This document shows positions 1-46,390 of a stretch of DNA of 64,000 bases, one piece after another. How positions within the stretch are numbered: the stretch's first letter is position 1; every line of letters begins with the position of its first letter. The notes under the pieces are model-generated. The model worked only from the letters and a program-made list of their open reading frames with translations, ran no database searches and was not told the DNA's origin. The translations under genes and the position numbers were made by a program. Origin of the DNA: Salminus brasiliensis (Eukaryota; Chordata; Actinopteri; Characiformes; Bryconidae); contig NC_132880.1 in the NCBI RefSeq assembly GCF_030463535.1, positions 31,062,987 to 31,126,986 of the forward strand. Reading direction: 5' to 3'.

Positions 1-1879
1 CACTGGCATGACTGGCATTCATTAGATGAAATGAAGGCAGGTGTGTAACCACAGCATTTTCCTTTTTATATATTTATATATATATTTTTATTTATTTATT
101 CATTTTTAAAAATGCACTGTACATCAAGATGTTTTCAAAGAATGATAGTCCAGTAGACGTTCTCCAACAGCCACTGAATAGCCACATGACAAAGACAGGC
201 CTGAAGGTTGGAGAAGCGGGCATGGAACCGGGCATGGAATGCCGCTGGTTTGATCCCTAGGACTGGCGGGAAGTGGTGGGTGGGGGGAGTGAAGGAACAG
301 AGCCTTCTCCTTCCTCAGCTTTCATGGCTGAGGTACCCCAGTTGCTCCCTGGGAAGCTGAAGAAGCTGCCACCACTCTGGTTGTGTGTTTTCACTGCCCT
401 AATCGCTAGTGTGAGGATGGGATGGGATATATGCGGAGGTTGAATTCCGTGGTACTGTTGTGCAATGTCGGCAAACTGTGTTACTAGCATATTACATCTA
501 CCGTGAAAAAGTCAGACCTATTATGTAAATGCAATAAAAGCTTTCCACAAGAGAACAGTTTAGAACAGCGTGAGCCTTATCTGACTAAACTGGTCTGGTC
601 TACATCTGCTCATATGTCATACATCAGTTTTGTTGGAAGTGTTTGAAGGATGGCTCTCTTCATTTTAGGTGGAGAACCACAAACAATCACTTAATCTCCC
701 AACAAGACAATAAAAGACCACACAGTGCTCTTCAAGTGATGAAGTGGCTTGAGGAGTGAGGCTGTTCAAGTGATGTCATGAACAACACAATCACAAGACC
801 TAGCATCAGGAACTGCTTCAAGAATTGTGTGCAGGAGAAAAACCCAGTCCGTTTACATCATTTTAAGAATATGAAAATATGAAAATATGCCAAAGCAGTG
901 CAAGACAGTCATCAAGACATACATTGTAAACTATGAAGGCACAAAAAGAATCATTTAGCAAACTTAAAAATGTTAAAGCATTTAGGTGGGCTATTATCCG
1001 GGGTGCTGTCAACTTGCGGTTTCTGAGGCCGCTGATGAACTTATTCTGTGCAACAGAGGTAACTCTGTCTTCCTTTCCTAGGGTGGTCCTGACGAGAGCC
1101 GGTTTCATCATAACATTTGATGGGCTTTGCGACTGCACTTGAGGATACTTTCCTTGAAATATTTTCAGATTTTCTTACAGCAATGATCGTCATTTTTCTT
1201 TTCTTAGTTTAGTAGTTCTTGCCATATTAGGATTAGAACATTACTCAAACAGGGCTGTTCACTGTATACCAACTCTACCTCTTCACAACACGACTGATGG
1301 CCTCAAACACACTAAGGGGGCAAAAACAATTAAAGTAATTAACTCTTGACCAGGCACAGCTGTTAACTGAAAGCTGTTCCAGGTGACCACCTCATAAAGC
1401 TGACTGAGAACATGCCAAGATGTGCAAAGCTCTCATCTAAGCAAGAAGTGCCTACTTTGAGGAATCTAAAATATGAAAAACATATTCTGGTTTTTTTGTT
1501 TACTAAGTAATTCCATATGTTTTTCTTGAAGACTTTAGTATCCATCTACAATGCAGAACATTTTAAAATAATGAAAACTGCTGGTGTAGTGATCTGATCA
1601 GCTCAATCAGGGTGAGGTTGTCAATATTATCACCGTCCTGCTCACCGGTATCACAGACCTGTAAAGCTCCTTGTCTAAACTACTGTTCATCTCTCACAGA
1701 GAAACACCTCTAAACAGACATGGCTAGAAAATTTGTCAGAGAAATAAAAAGGTCACTTTTATTGTTATACATTAATTTCACTCTTCTTTTTTTTTAACCC
1801 AACAGCAACAAAAAGGACACAGTCCCGGCGTGTGTGTGTCTCTGTGCTCGTTAAATAAGACCAATGAAACCTGACTCAC
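1..1879 (-). other. Left-end intron 2 of the sh3bp5l-like gene (partial)
   Basis: The sequence downstream of coding exon 2 of the sh3bp5l-like gene runs off the left edge of the window. I looked on the minus strand for the next expected segment of this family, which begins with the residues EART after QLD, and did not find it, so this is best read as intron. A 77-codon open frame at 257-490 (minus) has no family resemblance I can recognise. The rest is AT-rich with no clear repeat boundaries. Confidence 0.6.
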
Positions 1880-2380
1880 ATCCAGCTGCAGCTCCAGTCT
1901 GTTTATCTCATCACTGGCCTGGTTCAGATGCTCTAGCTCTTCCTATAATGAGAAAAGAGACAGTGCCTAAAAACACAATCAATCAATCAGAAAAAAATAC
2001 GTTTTTACATCAGTACAAGGTCCCATGAGTGCTAATTCCCCCACTGCTTGTATTAATTCAGTGATACCGGTCAAGCAAACGCAGGCTGTCCAACGATCAG
2101 ATTTGATGGCAATCTAAATATTCATGTCTACCTGAATTCTGGGGTCTAGCTCTTCTTCTTCGTACTGCTCATCCTCCTCGTCGTCCTCAGCCCCATCCTT
2201 GTCCATGCCGCTGGTTTCGTTGGCTCCAGTCTCGGGCTGCCCGTTGCTCCGGTCTCCGCGGCGCTCCTTCAGCGCCCCGCACGCCTCCTGCGCCTCAGCG
2301 GCCGGGTTGTGCTCGGTCCAGCCCGCGGCCTCCGGCGCTCCAGAACCGGGGGGATTCTCACGCAGGCTCCCCGGTTCCAT
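1880..2380 (-). CDS. sh3bp5l: SH3 domain-binding protein 5-like, first two coding exons (partial gene)
   Basis: Exon 1 is 2132-2380 (83 codons) and ends with a donor CAG|GTAGAC. Exon 2 is 1880-1942 (21 codons), preceded by a TTATAG acceptor and followed by GAT|GTGAGT; both introns are phase 0. The first 60 or so residues are a poorly conserved Gly/Pro/Glu-rich and then acidic tail, followed by the conserved block EEELDPRIQ at the end of exon 1. Exon 2 encodes EELEHLNQASDEINRLELQL, the start of the long coiled coil typical of SH3BP5 and SH3BP5L. Members of the family bind Btk/SH3 proteins and act as guanine nucleotide exchange factors for Rab11 through the coiled-coil V. The EEELDPRIQ context fits SH3BP5L better than SH3BP5. 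The start is the only ATG upstream in frame within a CpG-rich exon. The remainder of the gene lies left of the window. Confidence 0.85.
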
Positions 2381-2700
2381 ACGTGGCCTTAATGCACAGA
2401 TTGTTCGGTGAGATTTTCGGCAAGACGAGGGGAGAAATATAACGCTGCACGTAAAAATGTCTTTAAACGTTCAAATGGGAGATATTTACGCCCATGTTTG
2501 GATCCTAACGGAGTGGACCGTTAGCCTTTAGCAAGCCTGCAGATCAGTGTGCTGACACTTGCAAGGCTAGTAGCATGCTAGCTAGCATAGTTCACAGCAG
2601 AAATGTTAAATTAGTGGCGCTATTTTAAAACATTCAGAGCTCAAAGTGTGTGCGTTATAGACTCAAAAATGAACATGAACGCTGTCAATTCCCAATAATG
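2381..2700 (-). promoter_or_regulatory. Probable 5' UTR and promoter zone of sh3bp5l-like gene
   Basis: The stretch from about 2150 into 2500 is the most CpG-rich part of the left 10 kb and lies directly upstream of the start codon of the sh3bp5l-like gene. I see no convincing TATA box. The assignment rests only on position and composition. Confidence 0.35.
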
Positions 2701-3661
2701 TAATAAAACATCTGCTACCTTGCTTTGCGTGTGTTAGAGTCCCTCTCATCCCCTGCCTCCCCTTCCCAGCCTCTTCTTTCCTCCCCGGCTTGTTTTGGAG
2801 TGTGGGTAAGGATTTGCCCTCTCATCAAGTCTACTTCCCTTACTCAGGGCTTTGGAGATGTGGAAATTCGTTTCTTTTTTTTCTCACATAAAATTGCACA
2901 AAATTGCATTAGTTTTTATTTATTTATTTATTTATTTGAGACACTTTTCCGGACAAGCAGTCCTCATCCAACACCAGAAGCAATGAAAACACAGAACCAT
3001 CTCTAACCAAGTCCCAGTTATCCATCATCAGTTTATTCCCCCCTTGATCCCCCCTTCCAAAAACATTTATTAATAACATTTATTACCCTGATTTCATTGA
3101 AGCAAATAGTCAATGACAAAGGTCATTTCACTGATTTTCACATTTTCTGCATATCCAGTCATTGTAAAGAAAGTTATGTTCTTGTATTGAGACATTTGAT
3201 ATGATCAAATTATAGAGGAACCTACTTGGATATCTTGGAGTGGTGAACAGAACCAGAATTTGCACTGTCTACACGAAATTAATACCTGCATAACCTGCAT
3301 AAATGGATGTTTCAGGAAATGTATTCGTAACCATTTAATGTGTCCTAGCTTGCAGAGGCACACATTACACCTCCACCTCCTCCTCCTCCTTTCATTTACC
3401 ACCCCTCCAAGTTTCTCTAAATTGGAGCATTTCAGACCAAACCCATCCATAGGACTTGTTAATACTGCAGAAAATCTGAATCATCAGTGGAATTCCCCTT
3501 TAAACACTTCCACAGGATGAGGCCTGAATCCAGCGTAGACGGTTTCGCTGCCTCTGGCCAGTTTCCTCTTCAGTCTTACACCTTACAAGACACTGTGATA
3601 TCCTGTCATCAGCTCTGTTGTCGTCCGCTCTTCCACTTTAGAGTCTAGTATTGTGAACATC
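2701..3661. other. Spacer between sh3bp5l 5' end and gtf2h4 3' end
   Basis: This spacer lies between two genes on the same strand. It contains a short (TTTA)n run near 2915-2937 and several minus-strand AATAAA motifs (for example 3032-3037), any of which could be the poly(A) signal of gtf2h4, whose stop codon is at 3662-3664. No coding potential is recognised. Confidence 0.5.
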
Positions 3662-22191
<18,530 letters not shown>

Positions 22192-22790
22192 CTTTAGAAA
22201 CAGTCCACAGAGATCCACTGCAAACGGTGTACATAAAACAAAGCTCGAATACACAGCACCTTTATGTAGCTAGCTAGCTACTTATCATTCAGTCCAACAC
22301 AGACAGCAGTGTTTCACAACTGCCCTGCAGAGTTGCTTAGCTAGATACCTCGTCTCAGTTTAACTCACAAACAAATGGGGCTTGTAATGATGAGGAGAAT
22401 TATCTAGATTTTACTAAATAGCTAAAGACGACTGCCTTAATGGAGAGTTCTGAACTTCTCATCATAAAACAAAGATCCCTAACAGTCATATAAACAAGAC
22501 TCCTGAACTCCCGCAGGCTGCAAGACCACCGAAATAAACTTTCCATGATCTGCTAGGTGATTCACTGCGCCCTCAAAAAGCGTGTCATATATCACATATA
22601 TATCATATATATCATAAGTCTCACCTTATGGAAAGACGATAACAGATGAGGTAAACGGCCCCCAGATGAACATTAGCTAGCTAGCATGCTGCTATTGTGC
22701 TGCTGTACAGAAAGCCATGTTGGAGTGATCACGTGGTACACAGAACCCGGACTGCTGTGATTGGCTGAGGCACAGCTGAACTGGACCTGG
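22192..22790 (-). promoter_or_regulatory. Probable gtf2h4 5' UTR and promoter region
   Basis: An acceptor-like TTTCTAAAG directly before the ATG suggests an upstream non-coding exon. The zone near 22680-22770 has an AACATGGC (minus strand, YY1-like), a CACGTG E-box and an ATTGGC CCAAT-like motif close together. No transcript data are available here, so the exact start site is unknown. Confidence 0.35.
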
Positions 22791-22924
22791 CCACGACAGT
22801 AATAACCATAATTTCTAATCTCTTCATTTTTTATAATCGTTGAAATTATATTAAAAAAAGTATTAAAACGACTACATGTATTTAGTTTGCATTTTGTTGA
22901 CCCCTACATTTCATTTATGCATAA

Positions 22925-23275
22925 TACACTATATGTCCAAATGTTTATGGACACCCCTATCTAATGAATGCATTCAGCTATTTTACGTTGCACCCATTGC
23001 TGACACAGTTTGTCTAGTCACTGTAAACAAATACTGCCAATAGAATAGGACTCTCTGGAGCAGATTAACATGAACCTATTGGTGTGAGGTAGAGGGGTGT
23101 AAGCAACCAAGCTGTGGAGCAGTGGAACGGTGTTCTCTGGAATGATGGTTGGTGCTCCATCCAATACTTTTGGGATGAGTTGAGGACTTGGGGATGAGGT
23201 GGGGTGATGATCTTCCAGCCTTATGAGCTCACTAACGCTCCTGTCGCTGAATGCAGTCATTCTAAATCCATTACA
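22925..23275 (-). mobile_element. Nonautonomous DNA element, 3' half, inverted relative to 31452-32180
   Basis: It begins with CACTATATGTCCAAATGTTT. Its interior (AGACTCTC-type and GAGCAGTGGAAC-type strings) matches the reverse complement of the right half of the composite at 31452-32180, including the TTCCAGAGAACA and CTCCACAGCT segments. Confidence 0.65.
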
Positions 23276-23765
23276 AGTAAGCAGACTGTTACTGTGGTTA
23301 CTGTGCCTTCCGGATGTGACTGATGTGTAACGGAGTTGTGTTCTTTTTGACTGACTGATCTCTACTGCCCTTGGTTAAAAAGCAGTCAAGGCTGAAACTC
23401 TTATATCTTTAACATAAACAGGAGAGAGTGAATTGCTGTAGCCAGAAAAACACAATAATAAGAAAAATAAGGGGTGCAAAACAGACTGTTTCTGGCCTGG
23501 GGAGGGGAAAGTACATTTTGACTCCTTTACATACTATATTTACATACATCACAACATTTTCTTTCTATAAGACAGGGCAAATGCAGCTTTTCATGATGCA
23601 GCTCTTTAAAGTACAAAATGTCCATCAAAGCCCCCCCCCCCATAGGTCATGTTTAAATCAGCCTCAATGAACACTCTGGGTTCTGTACTTTGCTGCTTTC
23701 CAAACCCAAGAGGTAAGGTTTTCCTGTAGGTAAAAAAAAAAAAGACAGCTTGTGCGTCCCACATT

Positions 23766-23771
23766 TTTATT
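23766..23771 (-). terminator. Candidate poly(A) signal of polr1h
   Basis: AATAAA on the minus strand, about 185 nt past the polr1h stop codon. Position and exact match are the only support. Confidence 0.45.
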
Positions 23772-23955
23772 ATTCTACATTTTTCATTATCATTTTTGAT
23801 ACAAAACGATATAAGTATACTGCAAAAATGTCCATGTCCTTGGGCCTGTGGTGTATATCCAGCTAGTCTTCCCTCCTTTTCATCTGTTGCAGATGACGGT
23901 GTTGGTTTCATTTTCATGACCAATGACCAACAAGACAACAGGCAACGCCAACATC

Positions 23956-25105
23956 TCATGAATCTTCCTTCTCTTGGTGTCTGCAATGTAAACAAAGAAA
24001 TGAGAGGAATCAGTTTCTACACATTTCTGTGTAGATGCCATAATCCTATAGATTATGGCAAAATAAAATTGGAACACACACACACTTATTTGTGGAAAAG
24101 AATCAATATGAAACCTAACTCATCCGTACCTCAGTTAAATCAATGTATCCAACAGTACAAGTTATCAATGGAGACACTTTAAACATTACCTGCAGTGAAT
24201 ACATGTGAAAAACACTGTCTGGCCTTCATCTGCTGATCTCATTTGTCTTGTGTGATATACCATTCCTTCTTTGTTGCAGCGTGAACACCTTCTGTCCACC
24301 TGGTGGAGGATTTGCACAGACACGAATTAGCATAACATTAACAAACGCTCACCTTCCCTGAGGTTGTGTCTGTGTTGTTGCCTAATCAATAGCACTGTAA
24401 TGGAATTCATTAGGCAAGCTGGGCCCCAAGTTCAGTTAACACAATATTGGTTAAGAGCGTTAAGGTTACTCACCACAGGGCCTTTTAGTTCAGAGTCCTC
24501 CTCACTGTCCGTGGTAGAAGAGCTCTGCACCAAAGGATTAAACACCACTGAAGACTTGATAACTTGCCCAGCAAATTCTGAGGAGAAAGAGTCTCTCATC
24601 ACACACTGTCCAAACAGCAGGTAGAAATCAACCCCCTACAGAATTCTTCTTAGATTGTCTACCTTATTACAAACTCCTGCCTTGTCCTTTCTCTCTCTGA
24701 CCAATTCCTGGAGGTCCACATACCACAACATTACAGATTGTAGCCCATCTGTTACCACACAGTTTAATCAGCCTATCCCACTGCCACATTCCTGACCACA
24801 GAAACACCAATGGGCAGATATTAACTGGGTGGTGGTCTGGATGGTGCTGATACAAGTGTACATGGTCACTTCTAGGTTGTGAGTGGGTACACCACCCCAA
24901 AATTGCCAAGAGCTGCAAGTCAGGTGTTTGTAATAAAGTAGTCATTGATTTTATCTGATCTCTTTAGGATAAAAAAGGAAGTCTCACCACAGACAGGGAT
25001 GTTAAATGAACACCGAGGGCATGTTATGGTATCCTTAATCCCAGGGATTGGAAGAATATTACCACACTCAGGACAGAAGTTTATATCGCCTTGGAAACAC
25101 GACAT
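23956..25105 (-). CDS. polr1h: DNA-directed RNA polymerase I subunit RPA12 (ZNRD1/POLR1H), 4 exons, complete
   Basis: Exons in order of transcription are 24988-25105, 24474-24577, 24190-24299 and 23956-23980, summing to 357 nt and 118 residues (126 in human, which has a slightly longer N-terminus). The N-terminal zinc ribbon uses C11, C14, C29 and C32 (FCPECG and CPRCSF). The C-terminal TFIIS-like zinc ribbon uses C79, C82, C107 and C110, with the loop RSADEGQT (95-102) whose acidic pair D98/E99 enters the polymerase active site. RPA12 is needed for the intrinsic RNA-cleavage activity of RNA polymerase I, and so for proofreading and termination in rRNA synthesis in the nucleolus. The linker is serine- and acid-rich. 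The last exon encodes only the final residues HQEKEDS. The start MSCFQGD is the only in-frame ATG before the zinc ribbon. Confidence 0.95.
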
Positions 25106-25394
25106 GGTTCTACATCAAGAGGGGGAATAAAAGCACATTGCTGTTATACAACTTATACAAGCCTATTGAATGTTCATTACTGAATGCATATCACTCAATG
25201 CTACCACTAACTTGTATTGAAACGTGTTCAATTCAAATGTGAGATTTGTTAAAAGTACAGTTACTACTACTGAATGTTTAAGGTTAATGTGTGCACATCA
25301 GCATCACTGCAACATGCCAATGGAAACACAGAAATGCATTAAAAGACTTACAGTAAGTAAAAAAAACACCCAAAATGTTAATAAAGGTAAAGGT

Positions 25395-25665
25395 GCACGT
25401 ATTTGTCACAGTACAGTGTACCATGTACAGCGAAATGTGTCCTCCGCATTATATGACCCATCTCTGGTAGTGAACACACACACACACACACACACACACT
25501 AGTGCACTAGGGGCAGTGAGTACACACACCCCCAGAGCAGTGGGCAGCCAACTCCAGCGCCCGGAGAGCAGAGAGGGTAAAGGGCCTTGCTCAAGGGCCC
25601 AACAGTGGCAGCTTGCCAAGCCAGGGAATCGAACCCACAACCCTGTTATCGATATCCCGGCACTA
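25395..25665. repeat. Dispersed fish repeat with internal (CA)n
   Basis: A composite unit runs from AGTACAGTGTACCATGTACA through GAAATGTGTCCTCCGCATT, a (CA)n run at 25474-25499, and CAGAGCAGTGGGCAGCC to GGGAATCGAACCCACAACCC. This order is a widespread short interspersed pattern in fish genomes; the final part has a tRNA B-box-like look, but I cannot confirm a SINE. Confidence 0.55.
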
Positions 25666-26299
25666 TCGCTAACGATTATGAACCAATAAATAAATGATAA
25701 GCAGCTGTGAACAAATAACTATGACTGCATACGCTTTTCTGTGTTTTTAATCCACTTACCATCACAGTGTATAAAGGTGCTGAAGCAGAGCTGGATATTA
25801 TATGCATACACTAAAGTATTTGTTCTGACATGTGTCCATCAGCTGTGTCCATCAAGCCAGTATTAAAGCCAGTGTGTTGGATCTGCACTGGTAGATCTCC
25901 ATGACCAGGAATGAGCCCCACTGCTACATACAGTTTAGTGAACTCTATAGTATTACCCTAGAGCACTAATCAAAGTATACTACACTTTCAAATAAAAAAT
26001 ACCGTAGTTACTACAGTATACTATAGTTTTTTTTACATATGGGATCCTAGTCCAAGCTCATGTAAACAGCAATGCACCTACTACTGCCTTTCATTCAGTG
26101 CTTTACTTTGGAGCTGAACAACTGTGATAAACTGTGATTAACGGTTTCACGTGTTTACAACATTGTTAGAAAATTACAGAAATAAATCATATAAATGTAC
26201 ATATTAAACGATTTTAATACACAGCAACAACATAAAGGTGTGCCTTATACTAACTAAAAAAAACTAATGTAAAAAAAATTGGTCAGCTATGCTAACTAC

Positions 26300-26960
26300 G
26301 AAGAGGCTCAATTCTCCGTTCCACCTTAAATGGCACAGCGGTTTCATTGTGGTGCCTGAACAGCCGCCGCAGTGTCACTACGGTAACTTTTAAGGTGGAC
26401 CGGACACATTGACTAAGAAGCCAACTTCAGCTCTCAACTACACCCAAACACGTGTGTTTTTTTTTTGTTTTTTTTTTAACGTAACAGATCCCAAATCGGG
26501 TTTAGATCCACTTACTGTTTGAAAAAGCACTTCGTGTAGTGGCGTTGAAGCCGACCAGGAAATCGGAGACGTTTAACGACAAATCCCTAAAAACACGAGC
26601 CGAGCTGGAACGCGTCCTGTCAGGCAGAGCTGTGCCCATGCAGGCGGACCGGAGGGCAGCTATTAGTCGAGGGCCTTCGTCTCAAAGCAAATGACGTGAA
26701 GGAGAGCAGTGAGCAGGTGGAACAGAAATAAACCGAAGAGTTTCACACAGTAAAAACGAGGTAAATGTGCTTTTATAGTTGATCAAATAAAGGCAGGTAA
26801 GATCAGCAGTGGCGGTGGTGATCTGTGCTACAGTCTGTGGTGCAGCAGCGCGTTTGTGCGGCTCTGTAAACACACGGTGCTGCAAAGACACACCAGCCCT
26901 GATCAGCAGTGATGGACTGAAACGTGCAGAATTCCTCCATGTAGTACATTTATTTTCTAA
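26300..26960. promoter_or_regulatory. Candidate bidirectional promoter between polr1h and ddx39b
   Basis: This zone separates the divergently transcribed polr1h and ddx39b and is richer in CpG than its flanks. A TGACGT element lies at about 26692. A minus-strand donor-like A|GTAAGT near 26516 could end a polr1h 5' UTR exon, and a plus-strand GAG|GTAAAT near 26760 could end a ddx39b 5' UTR exon (the ddx39b ATG is only one base into its exon, so an upstream exon must exist). No transcript evidence is available. Confidence 0.4.
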
Positions 26961-27894
26961 TGTAGACAAATATCAGCTGTGAAATCATTCATACTGGGGA
27001 AAAATATTCTATTTAATGCTGTGAAGTATCGATAATATAGAGATAGTATTGCTGTAATATTGTGAATGCTCTATGCAATAATAATAATGCAATAACATGT
27101 GTGGGCCCTTGACATATGTGCCTTTGGTAATATTAATATGCATTCCACTGTGCATTGGATTGGATTAATGTGGAATATTGTTGTGACTATTAATGATTTT
27201 AGTTATTGATTATGTACTAACTATTGTTGATTATTAAACAAATAATCTTATTTGTAAGGGCTAACAGTAAAAAATAGGTTTAACCGAGCCATAACATCTT
27301 AACATTCTCTACAGAGTCTCTACAATGTTCAAACACTTCAACTTCAGTTATGAAATAACATGTATTTGTCATTATACATATTTTTACTTCGTAAGGAACA
27401 GTCATGTGCTTTAGTGAGATCCTGCTCATGTGAGTTCCCTCTTTTTCAGTGATGAACACAGATGCAATTCAAATGCCCACCCCCGGAGATTTTTCAGACT
27501 GCTGTCTTATTACTAAGATATACTGTGCTTTATCATTCATAACGTACATATTGTACATATAGTACTGAAAATGTTTCTACCCTTTCATTCAATTCCTTAT
27601 CCACCAGGATGTCAGGGTTGTGGTGGGAACTTATTAAAACACTAGAATATCAGAGATTCCATTACTACTAGAAAAGCAATAGAGGTCATTATGATCATTG
27701 GAGGTTGTCATATGTATTTAAAGAGTGAAGCAGAAACAAGTGTACGAATAAAGCATTTTTTCACATCACAGTATGCCATCACAGTCAGGAAGACAGATGT
27801 AAATATTTGCACAAAGTTCTGTTGATCATTTTAGAATGAAGTTTCTTAGAAAGATCTTCTCATTGGTCAGACAATATTAGCTCTGAGTTTGACT

Positions 27895-28085
27895 TGAAGC
27901 TGTTTACCTTTATCTGTTTGATTTATACAGCTGCAATTGCGCCTCTGCCATGTTTCAGTGTAGGCAGGGCGTTTTTCTCAGCGCATGCTTCATTCTTCCT
28001 CCTGCAGACTTACCGCTGATTAATAGGCCTGAAACGTTTCCAGTTTTGTTTCATCGCTCCACTGAAGTGAATCCCTGAACATCTG
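27895..28085 (-). mobile_element. Decayed Tc1-like transposase fragment (left member of an inverted pair)
   Basis: The minus strand encodes WSDETKLETF and, in another frame, LPTLKHGRGAIA, two hallmarks of the middle of Tc1-like transposases, separated by a GGAGGAAGAATGAAGCAT string also present in the plus-strand copy next to it. Frameshifts and truncation make it inactive. Confidence 0.65.
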
Positions 28086-28600
28086 TGGATGGCTGAAATA
28101 CAACCAAAACTTGTTGAGTATGATTGGATCATCAATCAACAATATGTCTGGAGGAGGAAGAATGAAGCATACACTGTCTGCAGTGAAGCATGGAGCTGGG
28201 CCTGTGATGCTCTGGTGCTGCTTTGCTTCTTCTGGCACTGGAAACCTGCAGAGTGTGCAGAGCAAGATGGATTCCATCAAGCATCAGGAAATCCTAGTAG
28301 AAAACTAGGAGGCTTGGGAGTCAATGGGCCTTCCAACAGAACAATGAATGACCATTGATGTACCTCAAAGTCCACCAAGGCTTGGTTTCAGAAGAAGTCC
28401 TGGAAGATTCTAAAGTGGCCGTCACGGGGGCCTGACTTGAACCCCATAGAAAATCTTTGGTGGGATTTCAAGAGATCGGTTGCAGCCCCATGAACTTAAG
28501 TGAACCAAAAGCCACTGCTCATGAGGAATGAGCTAAGATCCTCTGGAACATTGCCAGAAGCTGGTGTCTGGCTATGCCTCATGTTAGCAGCAGGTCATAA
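28086..28600 (+). mobile_element. Decayed Tc1-like transposase fragment (right member of an inverted pair)
   Basis: The plus strand encodes YVWRRKNEAYT, then after a frameshift AVKHGAGPVMLWCCFASSGT, and further right a [14 protein letters not shown]-like block. This corresponds to the centre to C-terminal part of a Tc1-like transposase. Stops and frameshifts interrupt it. It lies between the putative promoter and the first coding exon of ddx39b, probably in a 5' UTR intron. Confidence 0.75.
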
Positions 28601-28979
28601 AAGCAGAAAAGCAGCTGTTCTATTAGTTGTTTTGAGGTATTTAAATTGTTTGTTTGATTGGTTTACTGCAAACAGCTGGACATTTGTATATTTTAATGCA
28701 AACCTAATTTGCAGTGAAAGTTGAATAATTGCAGCTGTGAGTGTTTACTGGCACATTATGTAGAATGTCAGTAATTATTATTTCATCATAGCCATTAAAA
28801 TCTGTAAAGCGTAAAATGAACTACAATACAATTAAGGTGATGTACAGTTTAGTTTGTGGGCCTTTTTTTAGGGCTTTGCACAGTGTCTTCATGTGTAAAC
28901 AATCAATTGTGCAGTTGCAGTTTTGAACAGTTTCCACTAAAGGCTCAATGTCTTTAATTTTTGGTTTTTATTTTCTAGA

Positions 28980-45388
<16,409 letters not shown>

Positions 45389-46390
45389 AGAAGATGAGCT
45401 GTGGTGAGGAAGAGGCGAGCTTCTTCGCGAGAGCAACCTTCAGTAGCTTTGCATTTCACATCGACTGTTACGGTGAAGTTTAGTGAGGACGTATAACTGC
45501 TAGAAAGCTATAGACCCCGCATCTAAAGGGGGTGCTTACGTGCTCTTGACGTTTGATGCTATATCATTACTCTTGTAAAACACACTTTGTTCATCTCGAG
45601 GTGGTAAAAGTATGTGTTTCTTAAAGATTGTATTTGCCTTTTCTGAAGTGTTTCTTTTTGTTTTTTCTGCCTGGGTGTGCTACTGACTTTTTTTTCTTTT
45701 CTTTTTTTTTAATGGGAGTGGAATGGCTTCGTTCCCAGTTTCTTGTTTGTGGAGTGTTTGGTGGAGATGCTTTTATTTTTTGTTTGATCATATAAATGAA
45801 GAAGTGCATAGATGTAAAGTAGTTGAATACTAAAGTGTTATAGTAGCTCTCGATGAAGGCATGTCCCTTGGGGGAATTATGAAGGAGTGTAAGGTGTGAA
45901 GTACGGAAAGTACAGTGATTATTGTTCCGTATTTGTTGAAAGACACATACACTACGTTGTTGTTGTTGTTGTTGTATCACTCACTGCTGTGTTTGTTCAG
46001 TAACTCCTTAACGTACGCGTTACAGTGTTAAATTGACAGTAGTACTGACGCTATGCATTAAAGGTGCATTATGTTTGCTTTCTTTTCCGTTTTACACTTC
46101 AGAACCTCTTCCGTTCCGATTGCAAATATGAAACACTCACAATAGCTCTTGTTTTTGTTTTGTAAAATGACTTAAAATAATAAAAAAAAGACTTGCCGTT
46201 TACTAACGAAACACAACAGCATACAAATTGTAACTTGTGTTTACAGCACTTTCAGCCTGCACTGAAAGAAAAGATCAAGAACCCATTTACTCCCACATAA
46301 TGCACCTTTAGTACTTTTGGTACCTGTAGTTCTCAAGCTGTTTTCCAGTATTCAGAAGCTCTGACCGAATTTCATAAATAAATACGAAAC
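45389..46390 (+). other. ddx39b 3' UTR (probable) with embedded repeat and poly(A) signal
   Basis: The sequence after the ddx39b stop has no coding potential. A (TTG)n run lies at 45955-45976. An AATAAA at 46377-46382 is a candidate poly(A) signal. Between them, 46060-46312 is bounded by AAAGGTGCATTATGT and ACATAATGCACCTTT, a perfect 15-nt inverted repeat. Confidence 0.5.
46060..46312. mobile_element. Short MITE-like unit in or near the ddx39b 3' UTR
   Basis: Perfect 15-nt inverted ends about 235 bp apart, with no coding sequence. The ends resemble those of the 29663-30150 element (TAAAG-CATTATGT pattern), suggesting a related family. Confidence 0.55.

Noticed and set aside
257-490. 77-codon minus-strand frame at the left edge
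   Set aside because: No resemblance to the expected next SH3BP5L exon or any other family; composition is compatible with chance.
23606-23995. 129-codon minus-strand frame overlapping the polr1h last exon
   Set aside because: It reads through polr1h exon 4 in a wrong frame. The correct phase-compatible frame ends HQEKEDS and stops at 23956.
25600-25660. tRNA gene suggested by the GGGAATCGAACCC string
   Set aside because: Only a B-box-like piece within a dispersed repeat; no cloverleaf could be built.
26682-26969. 95-codon minus-strand frame in the candidate promoter
   Set aside because: No family match; GC-richer DNA naturally leaves longer chance frames.
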